A DNA stretch of 64,000 bases from Paramecium pentaurelia (taxonomy: Eukaryota; Ciliophora; Oligohymenophorea; Peniculida; Parameciidae): positions 124,001-188,000 of the forward strand of contig CAJJDO010000164.1 in the NCBI GenBank assembly GCA_905183005.1, in the 5' to 3' direction. The notes beneath the pieces were generated by a model, which worked only from the letters and a program-made list of their open reading frames with translations, was not told the origin of the DNA and did no database searches. Shown here in pieces: positions 51,875 through 63,171 of the stretch (positions are counted from its first letter, which is position 1; each line of letters starts with the position of its first letter). A program made the position numbers and the translations under genes.

Positions 51875-53203
51875 ATGAATTATTTAACTCCTAAATAATA
51901 AAAATGGAGATAAATAGGTCCTTGTATTACTGATTTCACATATGAAAACAATATTGATTGGCCTGTTACTTCTTGTAAATGGGGACCTATAGTATAAGAA
52001 TCCAAAGAATATATTAGACAAAAAGTATATTTTGCAATCAAAACAGATGGTATTTATGATGAAGTTACAAATATATGGAAATAAACACCATGTCAATTAA
52101 TTGTAGCTACTGTAGGTAATATAGTATGATTATTTAGATATACCTCAAGTGAAATATTCAATTAATCATCAAGTTACTTTTGTGTATTAGTAATTGTAAT
52201 TATATAAAAACCCGCATTTAAAAATACGTCAAATCATAGTACATCCAGGAGATGTCAATATCATTAAATGTAATACAACTTAAAAATTAATTGCCACAAA
52301 AAGTGATAATAGCAATGTACTTGTTTGGGATGTAACAAAACATAAAAATTAATAAAATCCAAAAGACCCACATGCAGGTATTCCTGAAATATATTTGATG
52401 GGTCATTCTTAATAAGGTCATTCAACTGCTTTAGATTGGTCTCAAGAATACAAATTAGGTAGTGGTGGTAAGGATTGTAAAATATTATTGTGGGATATTA
52501 ATGATTATCAAACTCGTTTATCAACAAGTTCTATATTTACAAATAAAAGAGAATTAAATAATATTTGTGGAAATGATTCAATTAAATTAGATAAAAGAAC
52601 AGTCTTAACAGGACATTAAGCAGAAGTTGTTGATATGTCATTTAATAAATTTTAAACAGATTAATTAGTATCTTGTTGTTAAAATAGACAGATAATATGT
52701 TGGGATTAAAGAATGGATGGAGGTAAATGTTGGAGTCTAGATGAAGTACATAAAAAAGATATTCATTGTGTAAGTTGGAGTTAACACGATGAAAATTATA
52801 TTGCTAGTGGTTCATTAGATGGTAGTGTACATATTATTGATATTCGTAAACCAATTGGAATTTAAGAATATGTCAAAGAAGTTGATAATCTTTCATAAGT
52901 TTATTCATTATAATTTGGACCTGATAGAAATCATTTGACCATTGGAAGTGAAGAACTTTATTCAGTTAATTTCTAAACCAAAGAAACTACATTCTGTTAT
53001 TTTGGTCATAAGTAAATTTCTTATATTATTCATTATTAAGAGGAAGTATCAATGATTTTGATATAAATGAAAAAAGTCCTTGGACATATGTTAGTACATG
53101 CTAAGAACACGAATATTTTGGTGGAGGATGCTTACATATATATCGTTTATTAGATTTAGTATATTTAAATGAAGAAGAAGGATATTAATAATTAAGTAAT
53201 TGA
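51875..53203 (+). CDS. RBBP4/Msi1-like WD40 histone-binding protein
   Basis: A WD40 propeller of the RBBP4/RBBP7/Msi1 group, histone chaperone subunits of CAF-1, NuRD and PRC2-type complexes. The N-terminal helix region reads DFTYENNIDWPVTSCKW and CQLIVATVDIPQ. Then HPGDVNIIKC, LIATKSDNSNVLVWD, LMGHSQQGHSTALDWS, GGKDCKILLWDI, LTGHQAEVVDMSFN, QNRQIICWDQR, IHCVSWSQHDENYIASGSLD and HIIDIRKP mark successive blades. The ATK(S).SSxVLVWD and EG-like LDW segments are specific to this group. Introns of 22 nt (after VATV) and 29 nt (in the GHK/GSIND joint) restore the frame. It may work with the chromodomain protein at 56 kb, but that is only inference. Confidence 0.88.
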
Positions 53204-53408
53204 AATTTAATCTATATTTAATGATATTTTTCATAAGTATATATATTATTGTAATAGAATTATTAAATATAGAATATCATGATCTTATATTTATCCTATA
53301 TCTAATAGTTTAATACTAAATGATTTTAATGAAAAGTAAACAAAAAATAAAAATGTTAACAAAATATATTTATATTATTTAATATAACAATTAATATATT
53401 TAATCATC

Positions 53409-54045
53409 ATGTCAAATAAAACTGTTTATCCTTGGCAAAAGTATTCAAAAAATCCACTTATTGTAAAAGATGATGTTGGAAAAGCAAAACCAAATACCTA
53501 CCCAATTCCTAATTGTGCATTTGGTACTCGTACTATTCCTGGAAAAGAGGAATCATTAGGAGAAGTATTGTGCCATATGGAGCATTTTGCTTCAATGGAG
53601 ATAAGACCAGAAAGGGATTTCAAAAAAACTAATATCATGAGTATCAAACGTAATTTGTGTACAGCTAAAGAATTCTAAGAATTCAGACAGTCACATGATA
53701 TCAGATAAAAGGTTGTTTAGGGTAAACCAAGAATAAATGAAACTCCTAAATTATAAGTATTCGGTAGAAAAAATAAGTATAAAGTTAAATCTAATCTTAA
53801 GAACTCCTTCACCAATTAAAAATGTTTTAGCATATGATTATGGTGCAGTAGCTGAGAAATAATAAGCAGAAGCATATACACCAAGGCCATCAACTGCCAA
53901 AAGTAGAATTTCAGCAGAAACTAAATCAAGTAAATTACTAAGAGAAACAAATAAGAAAAATCACTTAATGTAATCTTAACCAGAATAATTGAAAAAGTTA
54001 TCTCAATTTGCTAATGTCAAAGCTAAAACTAAAACTAGATATTGA
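53409..54045 (+). CDS. CFAP77: CFAP77 (doublet-microtubule inner protein)
   Basis: About 203 residues. CFAP77 lies inside the B-tubule near the seam of ciliary doublet microtubules. The sequence has the family pattern: NPLIVKDDVGKAKPNTYPIP, CAFGTRTIPGKEESLGEVL, then RPERDFKKTNIMSIKRN, and after a 25-nt intron TPSPIKNVLAYDYGAVAE. The phrase NP(L)..D.(L/V)GK.K...Y.(L/I)P...F.(Y)G and the later TP(I) segment are characteristic. The C-terminus is basic (AKTKTRY). Paramecium cilia would use it with CFAP210, whose gene lies 5.7 kb away. Confidence 0.87.
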
Positions 54046-54923
54046 ATTATATTTCTATCCATCATTTGTTATTACAATCTTATTATTAATATATAATGAA
54101 TTCAATTATAAATATTAAATATCAAATGTATAAGTGCTAATAAGTCTTAAATTTTATATAGATCAAATATTATATACAGTTTTAGTGTGTTTGATTATTT
54201 TAGAAATATTCTTATATTAATTCTGAAAAATAGAGGATTTTTAAATTGTCTTTTCGTGTTACTTTTTGTAGTGTGAGATCTAAATAAGAATCTTAATTTT
54301 ATTTTCTTTAGTAATTCATTGAACTAATACAAATTCCACAATATTTAAATATTTTTTTTTTGTAATTATATACTATTTAATTATTCACGAGATATTAAAC
54401 ATCCTATTCTATTTTTTAAGGAGTAATTAAATAATTAAATTTTTTATCTATTACTTATTTTTAAGTCATATACAAAGGTTAACAGGAACAGAGAGGATTT
54501 GATAAAATAGATTTATATAATGAATAGAGATTTATTTATAATAGATGTCATCATATTTGTTTATTGATGTTATCTATGAAATTATTTTATTTATTTATAT
54601 ATATTCATTTAGTATATGAATAAAAATCCTTTTAATTTAAACTTAAACCATGAAATTGAAATTAAATATTTAAACTAAAAATGCTATAAAAATTGATAAT
54701 AAAAATATTCATTATTTCTTTTGAATAAATAGATAAAAATAGAAAATAATAAAAAAATAAAGGTTATCAATACAAGGACTCCATAAAAAGTCCTAAATAC
54801 TTAGAGGTCTAATTGGATATAATACTTTAGGCTACTTAGTATGGTTGACAACTATATTTGTTAATAAATTCATCATTTATTATAGTATTATAATCAATAA
54901 TCAAATGAATAATACAATATTTA
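54046..54923. other. Intergenic A+T-rich DNA
   Basis: About 880 bp between convergent genes, with no supported coding frame. Confidence 0.45.
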
Positions 54924-55797
54924 TCAATATCTAAATCTTTATTATATACTGAGATCAGGTAAGAATAATTAAATAGGAGCAATGATATCATGTTCAAAAA
55001 TGTAATCGTTGTGTGTCATATCTGGTCTAATTCTTTTTACTGATTTTGCCTTAACCTTATTCGGAAGACTATGATTTAAAATTATAAAATTAAAACTTTG
55101 CGAATAGAATTTCTGTGTGTTATTCATCTACGATATCATCATCTGCACCATGTATCATGAGCATAGGAGATTTAGCATGTTGAACACGTTATAAATTATC
55201 AAATTTTGATGGAATTAGATTTGCTATCCATTCAAAGGTTTTCTCTTTGATAATATCTTTTATAGAGGTAAAAGAACTTAGTACAATAACTGCTCTACAT
55301 TATCTTAAACTATTTATATAGAAGGCTGGTCCAGTTCCTATTGATCTATATTTAAATTTAGTTTGATACCTTCCAAAAACAATAATTTGATTGTTTTTTA
55401 GTTTGTATTTGTCTTAGATATGATCAAACAATTGAAGTGCATCTTATTCGACAATAGAATCATGAACATCAACATTTTGATAGATGCCATAACCTGGATA
55501 TTCAGATAGGATGGCGTTGAATTTACAAGATTGTTAAATCTCATATATAAATTATTAAGCATAGTATCTATAGAATAGAGTATGTTTAATATACATATCT
55601 TCATCTTTGGCATGAAAGTAGATTAAGTATATGTCAGTGTTACAAAAAGGATGTTCCATAATTAAGTATGGAGCATTTCTTACATGTTTTCCACCATAAT
55701 GTATTTTTGCATAATCTATACAATTTAAATAATCTTTATTTGAATACATCGGTTTAGGTGCCGAAAACATCACTTTTAATACTAAGTTTTCTATCAT
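54924..55797 (-). CDS. ABHD17-like serine hydrolase
   Basis: An alpha/beta hydrolase of the ABHD17/FAM108 type, which in animals removes palmitate from membrane proteins. Nucleophile elbow IVFGRSIGTGPA (Ser), acid site IHGADDDIV (Asp), and catalytic His in DMTHNDYIF near the C-terminus, matching the GHND signature. Typical fold pieces: IYLIYFHAKDED, LSEYPGYGIY, SIVEQDALQLFDHIQDKY. Introns of 24 nt (inside GRS) and about 29 nt (after LFA) restore the Ser and His motifs; without the second one the His motif would be lost. The N-terminal Cys-rich palmitoylation tail of animal ABHD17 is absent; the protein starts MIENLVLKVMFSAPKP. Confidence 0.9.
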
Positions 55798-55904
55798 TAT
55801 AATAAATATTATTAAATTAATAATGATGTAAAAAATATATAATTTATAATGTAGACAACATAAGTGGTATTCTAATTTGATTATTTATTGATATAAACAT
55901 AAAT

Positions 55905-56636
55905 TCATTATAATTTTTTTTATAGATAGTAACACAATGATTTGATATCATATTTTTATAGATATTCACTGCTCACCCATCGATTTTTTGGTATCATACC
56001 TAATGTATTATTAAATTAAAGAGTACCATTACATCTTTTTTGCCATAATAAATAATACATTTTAATGCCTGTTTATTTGATCTATGCAGCCTATCCTATT
56101 TTATCTAATTAATCTCCATATTCAAATCCTCCTTCATTAGGTAATTTAACCTCGGTATTCTTTTGAGATAATTCAGAAATAGAATCTTAAATATTCTCAG
56201 AATCCTGTTATTAATTTGATTGTTATACTTTCTTCTCTTAAGGTAATGTCTACATCAATTAAATAATATCTTCCTATTATTTTTTTACTTGGTTTAATTC
56301 TTGTTTTAATGAACAAACTTAATCTTGAAGTTTCTTAATTTATTCTTATTATTATTGTAATACAGTTTGTTTTTATTAACATGGAACTCCTATAAAATCT
56401 TCTAATAAAGGTGGTTCATCATTTTCAATATAATAAAAATTGGATCCTAAATTTTTGACATTCTATTCGTATTCACTTAAATATTCAATTAAATTGGGAA
56501 TCTTGTCTGGTTTTTCCCATGTACAATCTCTATTGTTATATCCCTACCATTTAACAAGATAGTATTTTTATCCTTGATATTATTTATAATCGAGAATCTT
56601 TTCAATGAAATATAAACCTTTTTTCTTTTTGGACAT
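55905..56636 (-). CDS. Chromodomain protein with possible chromoshadow-like end
   Basis: About 243 residues, no intron. Right after MSKKKK the chromodomain reads LYFIEKILDYKQYQGQKYYL, VKWQGYNNRDCTWEKPDKI and NLIEYLSEY. The aromatic residues at the start (Y/F), in VKW and in CTWE correspond to the cage that binds methylated lysine, usually H3K9 or H3K27. A Gln/Glu-rich coiled-coil linker follows, then a C-terminal domain (IKMYYLLWQKRCNGTLQF, NRWVSSEYLQKYDIKSL) with an arrangement like a chromoshadow domain, less certain. This is an HP1-like layout; in ciliates such proteins take part in heterochromatin and DNA elimination (for example Pdd1 in Tetrahymena), but its own role is unknown. Confidence 0.87.
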
Positions 56637-56811
56637 TTAGTACTCTTTTATTTAAATAAAATTATAATTCTAATTTATATTTTAATTAAATTATACATAG
56701 CAACATAATTGTAAGTCACTTATTTATTTGACCATGTCTATCCAATCATATTTTTTATTATAATATATTTATTATAAAATCACATCATAAAAGAGATTAT
56801 AATAAAAATAA

Positions 56812-57386
56812 TCATTTATATCTTTAGTAAATATTAGGTAATGAAAAAGAATCTTTATCTCTCTTCATTTTCATATATTCATCTATTTCTAAAGTCATTT
56901 CTTCAGATTTCAATTTATATCCTTCAAAATCATCATCATTAAACACTAAACTCTTTTGAGATTACCTTTAAATCTAAGGTAAAATATTTTTGTCTCTAAT
57001 TTAATTATCCATATGATCTGATATTGATAATCCTCTTAATTCTTTTGGTTTATTGACCTTCTTAACATTCTTTGGACTACAATTAAAATATTATTTACTG
57101 ACACATTAGTGATAACATCTGGAATCTTTTTCTTTTAGATTGCTACCACACCAATAACCTTGCATTAATTATTATTCTACGAAGTAATAGAACTTGGTGA
57201 TTATTATAAATAATTGTTGTAAATGTTCTTTGAAAATACTATTTTTTTCTTAACTGCCTTTAATGGTGATGAATTAAAGGCATTTCTTAACATATTATCT
57301 CTCTCCAAATACTCATCATACATCAATTCTTATACAATTTATTGTACAGATTTATTTGAAAATTTGTGAAGCTATTAATATGACAT
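56812..57386 (-). CDS. Small protein with Cys-rich (Zn-binding-like) motif
   Basis: About 185 residues from ATG 57386 (MSYQQLHKFSNKSVQQIVQE). The centre has a Cys pattern (GYWCGSNLKEKDSRCYQCVS, then KQYFNC) that could bind zinc: C-x11-C-x2-C-x6-C. The C-terminal part is acidic and polar (SLVFNDDDFEGYKL). A 17-nt intron before the Cys motif restores the frame; it is one of the shortest in the window and the splice model there is less certain. No named family recognised. Confidence 0.62.
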
Positions 57387-57432
57387 TTTTTTATTAATTT
57401 TATAATCATTAATAAATATAAATAGAAAGTTG

Positions 57433-58447
57433 TCACAATTTCTGTTTATTTAATACATTTAATACATTATTGATATTATAAGCAACTTTATAATGTTGAT
57501 ATTCCCAAATTTTATCAATATCTAGAATAGAATCTTAATCCTAAAAGTCTGTTTAATTGATCACTGTATCTGGCACTTGTAAATGTTTAATCAAAGTACT
57601 ACTTATGATAGGATCACTAATCTTATCAGATATCAAATCAATTTATAGTATATCTTTATATATTTAACTAATAGAACTCTGTCTACCAATCTAATCAAAT
57701 TATAATTGCTAATTTGACACATTCACTTTATCACTAGAATAATCAGAAAATGCTTCAAAACTATTTGAACTAATATCATTAACATCAATGTTACTAGTTC
57801 CTTAATTTGTAATCTAAATTTCAAAAATCAATTACTTATTAATAGATACCTGCTTTAATTCTATTGTTCTTTTTTCTCTTAAACATAGAATCTCTCTCTT
57901 AACATGTCTTATCATAAGTGAATCTTCTCTTAATATTTAAACAACCACAATTAAATGTTGGATGATATAGATTGCAAAAATAACATTATATATTCAATAA
58001 CTCTGTATTATTGTTAAAATTAATATCATCCTTTATCATCTAATACTTTTCCTAAACATTATAATATATCAATTACTATCTCAGTCTCTTTTTGTAAACA
58101 ATTCTGAAATTAATCCTAATTTATGTAAAAGTATAATATGTCATTCATATCAAATGGTTCTAATTTTAATTTTCTCTATTATTATTAAATATTCATCATT
58201 TCAATTAAACATATGTTAATAATCTTCCTATTATCAATTTATAATTTCAATCCCATAAATTCTAAATTAACTCTTCCAGTAAGTATAATATATATTCCAT
58301 TAATTTCTGCTTAAAAATTCTTAAATTTATAATTTAAATTACTTATTATTTCAAACTTAATTCAAATAATCCCTTCGTACTGATTTCATTTATAGCTTTT
58401 TTAGATAGAAAGTTAAATTATCTGAGTTCCTAATTAATCAACTTCAT
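57433..58447 (-). CDS. Protein with cNMP-binding-like fold and Cys-rich segment
   Basis: About 310 residues from ATG 58447 (MKLINQELRQFNFLSKKAIN). After a 23-nt intron it reads AEINGIYIILTGRVNLEF, which matches the core of a cyclic-nucleotide-binding domain (G..(I)Y.IL.G.V.(L/V)); the phosphate-binding cassette is not clear, so ligand binding is doubtful. A Cys-rich segment follows (CYFCNLYHPTFNCGCLNIK), then an acidic C-terminal half (ISSNSFEAFSDYSSDKV). Further introns of 25 nt (after KETEI) and 22 nt (after IYQQ) keep the frame. Similar cNBD plus Cys-segment proteins are common in ciliates. It ends 47 bp before the start of the next gene on the same strand. Confidence 0.7.
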
Positions 58448-59736
58448 TTTTATATATTATAATAAATTCTACTTTTTTAACTTCTATCTTGTACTTAATT
58501 CGTTTTCTATTAATAAAAATAGTGTTGAATAATGAAACAAAATAAACTTAACTTTAAATTATATCATATCTGATTTTAAGAATAATAAATAGGTTTTTAA
58601 ATTAATTTCATGTTTTGATAATTGTGATTAATATTATGTAAATATTTTAAATAAGAAAATAAATATTATAATGTTACTAAATAAATGTGTTAGTATTATT
58701 AAGTGATTTTATTAATTATCTAATTGATCAAATTAAAAAAAAAACATTAGAAATGATTTATAAAAGTATTCGTTATATATTAGATCTTCTTAATTACTTT
58801 ATTTTAATTCTATTCCCCATATGCAAGTAAAGTAATGTATTTAGAATAATAATATTATGATCATTTTAGTAATTATCATTTATCTAATATATAAAATATA
58901 TGTGTTACTAATAATTAATAAATATGATTAAACTTAGCAATTTTTAAATAAATTTTAAATTTCTTAAGAACAATAAATAGTATAAAATAGTAAATACTAT
59001 AATGTTGTTTGTTGTAATGCAAAGTGCATAAATTAATAAGATTGTAATATTTAATAATGATATTGAGAAGTGTTTTTCTTTGAAAAATTAGTTTAGAAAT
59101 TTAATAAATTGAGTGTATAATTCTAATATCATTAAAAATAAAAGAACTGGAAAATATATTGGATCTGATTTTCTTGAAATTATTATAAATTAATTACTCA
59201 TAGTTCTCAAAATAATAGTAAGGTAAATAGAAAGTTAAAAAAAGGAGTGAAATGTTCATGAGGTTGAATGAAATAATTTTTGTATACAAAAACATTTCAC
59301 ATGAAAAGAGAAGAGATTTTTGTTTATCTAATATACGTTGATTTTAATAGGAACATAGAGTCTCTAAATTTTTTGGAACTTGATTATTTTCACTTCCAGA
59401 ATCACTAAATTTACTAAGCTACATCTGAGTATTGATTTCAGGGTCTTTTCTGATTGGAATAGAGCTGAAATTGGAAGTTTAAAAGGATGGCCAACAAACA
59501 GAAACATCATTAGATGGATATTTTAAGGGTTTGTTCATCTCTAATTCTACACTTTTTCGCATTTTTTAAACTTTTAGAAATTAATGAATTACTTTTTATA
59601 GATTATTATCAAGAATTTGTAAAATAATAAATATAATAGTACCTAATTGATAATTAGATGATATCTTTTATATTTAGTAGTTTATAGTAATTATAGCAGT
59701 TATATCATTCAGCAATTTAATTAATAAAAATATATA
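58448..59736. promoter_or_regulatory. Divergent intergenic region
   Basis: About 1.3 kb between the cNBD-like gene and CFAP210, which are divergent. A short protein-like stretch at 59460-59590 (IGIELKLEVQKDG) has no start and is not annotated. No promoter motif is recognised. Confidence 0.35.
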
Positions 59737-61232
59737 ATGCTTGATGGTCGTGCTGCAACTTCGGGTAATTTTAACAATAAAACAACATCCGTAATTCCAT
59801 TATCATAATTGAGGAGGATGAGAAATAGCAGTTGTGAAATCTAAGATAATCATACTATGATAGAGAAATAAGACTTGTATATTAGATATATATATATAAC
59901 TTATCAGACATGCTAAATCCTAGGAGAGAGTGAAAAAGTGGCCATGTGCTATGAATATTAGGAGAAGAAAGAATCAATCACAATTTGAGAGATTTGCAGA
60001 AGATGAAGAGGAACGTAGAAGAATTGAAAAGGAGGAAGCTGAATACCAATAGAAATAAAAACAAGATGTATTATTAAGAGCAAATAGATTAATTTATGAG
60101 AATAATCCATTTATTAGATAATTTTAGTAGAAACTGTTATTTTCAGATGTTCTTTAAGAAAGAGATTCTTAACTTCAATTAAATGAGTATAAAAAGACTA
60201 TTAATAAGTAATTTATTGATTTAATGATAATAGTGTGAGAGATAAGTTGCATAATGAAGAACAGTTAGAGATTATGGCTAATTATGATTAAACAGAAAAG
60301 CTTAAAGAAGAAGAATTCAAACGAAAGAAATAAGAATAAAAAAATATACTTAAATAATAACATGATGAAATGATTAATAATCATATAAAATAAATATAGA
60401 ATGAGAAGATTGAGGGTTAATTAATTAAGGCAAGAGCATAAAAATTAATTTAAGAGGAAGAGGAAGCTGAAAAGGAGAGGAAGAGAAAGAGATATGAAAA
60501 TATGCTTGAAATTAAGAAAGGTAATGAGGAAATAAAAGAATATAAATTATAATAATTATAAAAAGATAAAGAATAAGAAGAATAAATTAAATTACATGGA
60601 GAAAAGAAAGATAGAATTTTAGAAATGAGAAAATAAAGAGAATAAATTAAATTTAAAGAAAAGTAAGAATAAAGATAAAAATTAATTGATGCTTAAATTG
60701 CTATTCTTATGAAAAAAGAAGCAGAATAATTATAATTGATGAATAAATAAATTAAAGAGGCAGAATAAAAAGATGAAGAAGTAGAAAAATTAAAATTAAT
60801 TAAATAAGAAACACAAAAGAAAAAGATTGAAGATAGTAGAAATATTATTAAAGAATTTAAATAAAAAGATAAAATAATGAAAAATTAAAATGATAAAGAA
60901 TTTTAATAATATTGGAAATAAAGAGGAGAAGAACTCTAAAAAATAGAATAAGAAGATTTAGATAATTAAAGAAAAAGAAATTAATCAGTAAAAGATTATT
61001 AATTATAATAAATAGAATAAAAATAGGTATTATATATTAATATAAAAATTAGAAAATTAAAGAATAATAAATACTATAAGAATTACAATAAGATGAAGAT
61101 ATTAAAAGATAATAACATTTAGAAAATAAAACATTTTTTACATGGGCAGAAAGAGCAGTCAAGGAATGGGCTGACTAAGGAAAGAATATTCGTCCTTTAA
61201 TCAAAGAATTAGCTAAATTAAAAGAAATTTGA
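59737..61232 (+). CDS. CFAP210: CFAP210 (CCDC173), doublet-microtubule inner protein
   Basis: About 470 residues, nearly all charged coiled coil. CFAP210 runs along the inside of the B-tubule of ciliary doublets. Family landmarks: LHAKSQERVKKWP near residue 45, then RRRKNQSQFERFAEDEEERR and IEKEEAEYQ; ANRLIYENNPFIRQFQQKLL and FSDVLQERDSQLQ (family form ANRIL.E, L...VL.ERE.Q); the C-terminal FFTWAERAVKEWADQGKNI and RPLIKELAK. Three introns of about 31, 26 and 25 nt restore the frame (after MIEKQDL, after KKTIN, after IEQKQ); without the first the KSQERVKKWP motif would be lost. Gln codons TAA and TAG are frequent in the coil. Confidence 0.88.
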
Positions 61233-61587
61233 TCTTTAGATTAGATTACTTATTTTTTTAATAGAATTTATTAATAATAAAATTAAATCAATTAATTGAA
61301 AAAATAAGATAATAATAATAATATTATTAAGGTTAAGGATTTCCCATATTTATACAGTCTCCTTAAATCACTTAATTTCATAGTTCAATAAGGAATCATT
61401 ATAATTTTATTTATAAATCATCAATATTATTTTGTTGAATTTAATTTAAATGATATTCACTTCATCATTAATATTTTGAAATTTATCAAATTGTGATTCT
61501 ATATTAAATACTAAACAAAAATTAGTTACAATACATTTATTTGATAGATAATTATATGTAATATTTAAAAAATTATATAATTTAAGA
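61233..61587. other. Intergenic spacer
   Basis: About 355 bp between two plus-strand genes. A+T-rich, with no recognised feature; the second gene's promoter must be here. Confidence 0.4.
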
Positions 61588-62154
61588 ATGATTGAATAAC
61601 CAGATATATTTAATGATGATCAAGCATATAAAAAATATTTAGAAATAAAAGATTAGACAGAAAGAGAAAAGAAAGCAAGAGTGGATAAAATTTTAGATGA
61701 TTATTGTTATCGATAATTAAATTTACCAGCAGCTGAGTATAGAAGTTAGTAAACAGATTTAATCTACAGACCATAACATTATCCAGTTGAATTAGTTCAT
61801 CCTGAAAGAGTACATTATACATCTTAATTTGTTGGTTTCAATCAATAATCAAACTATTAATAAAGAAGATAAAAAGCTATGAATAGAGTTCCTTAATAGG
61901 TTCAATATTATTATCCTCCTTCAAATCCATTTTTATAAAATGCATAATAGACTCTTAATTAACAATAGTTATTACCTAGTTTAAGTTTATAATAAGGGAA
62001 TCTTGGTTATAATTAATAATTAATGACTTAATCAACTCCTTAAATTGTATATTAGAATGATGCAAAGTCAGATTTTTTAAGAAAATGTGATAATTTATAG
62101 AATAGAATGGATTACAATCTTAGAAATGTTGACAAATTTTACTAATATTATTGA
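61588..62154 (+). CDS. Unknown Gln/Tyr-rich protein
   Basis: A single-exon frame of 188 codons from ATG 61588 (MIEQPDIFNDDQAYKKYLEI). The first 90 residues are ordered-looking and charged (EREKKARVDKILDDYCYRQL, AAEYRSQQTDLIYRPQHYPV); the rest is Gln/Asn/Tyr-rich and probably disordered (NPFLQNAQQTLNQQQLLPSL) with a final basic helix (DFLRKCDNLQNRMDYN). The stop lies 26 bp before that of the convergent PIP-kinase gene. No family recognised. Confidence 0.68.
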
Positions 62155-62180
62155 AAGAAAAGTATTAATGATATATTTAT

Positions 62181-63116
62181 TCACACTGGTATAAAATATT
62201 TTAATATTGCATTAATGAACCTTTTTTTATAATCTCCTGGATTAACAATTGTTGGTACCTATAAATTAGGATTAAAATTAATATCATACCATTCCTCCTT
62301 TTAATAAATATTTCAAATAATGTTCAGTTTCCTTATCCCATGTATAAAATCTTAAATAATCTATGATACCCATTCTTAATTTCTTTTACTTTTAGTCTAT
62401 TATTAATAATAATGAATAATCAATAACATTTTATTTATTGAGAAATTTACAATCAATCTATAAATAATATTGAAATGAATACTTAAAATGCTCTATCATT
62501 ATATCTATAATTCTCTTTAAGAATAGGAATAGGTTCTGAATTTCTATCAATTCTGAAATTAGTATCTAAAAGAACTCCTTTCTTTTTCTTTTCTAATCTA
62601 TTAGTTTCACTTCCTTTAAGATCATATACTAAAAGATTAGATGGATCTCCCATTCCAAAATATAGATTTTCCATAACTAAAAAGTATTCTGTTTATCCTC
62701 TATCTCTAATTTCAAACATTCCAAAGATTTTACTTAATAGAGAAGGTTTAGATTCATAAAAATGTCTATACATATGTTTAAAATAATCTAAAGCAAATTG
62801 TTTAAACATCATAAATTCTTTGTCTTATTCTAATTTTTTGAAAACAAATAATTCATCATTTGATTTATAGAATTTAGATTGAGATTTACCTCCAGATGCA
62901 CTCCAAATATTAGTAGAGGATATAGATTTAATAAATGATGCTAGAGTAATTCCTGCTAATAATCTAAGTGCTTCAAATTAAGTAGGAAAATAAATAAGAA
63001 CCTCAATCCATTTTGTTTTACGAACTTGAGTGGTAGGAATAAATTATTATTAATTATTTAATGGTAATGATTTATCTTATTAAGCATCATCAAATTAAGT
63101 AGATAAATTAATTTGA

Positions 63117-63171
<55 letters not shown>

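Noticed and set aside
59440..59600. Protein-like stretch IGIELKLEVQKDG
   Set aside because: TGA codons close on both sides and no intron joins it to another exon.
63119..63169. Intergenic microsatellite
   Set aside because: It lies in frame within the PIP-kinase gene and encodes glutamine.
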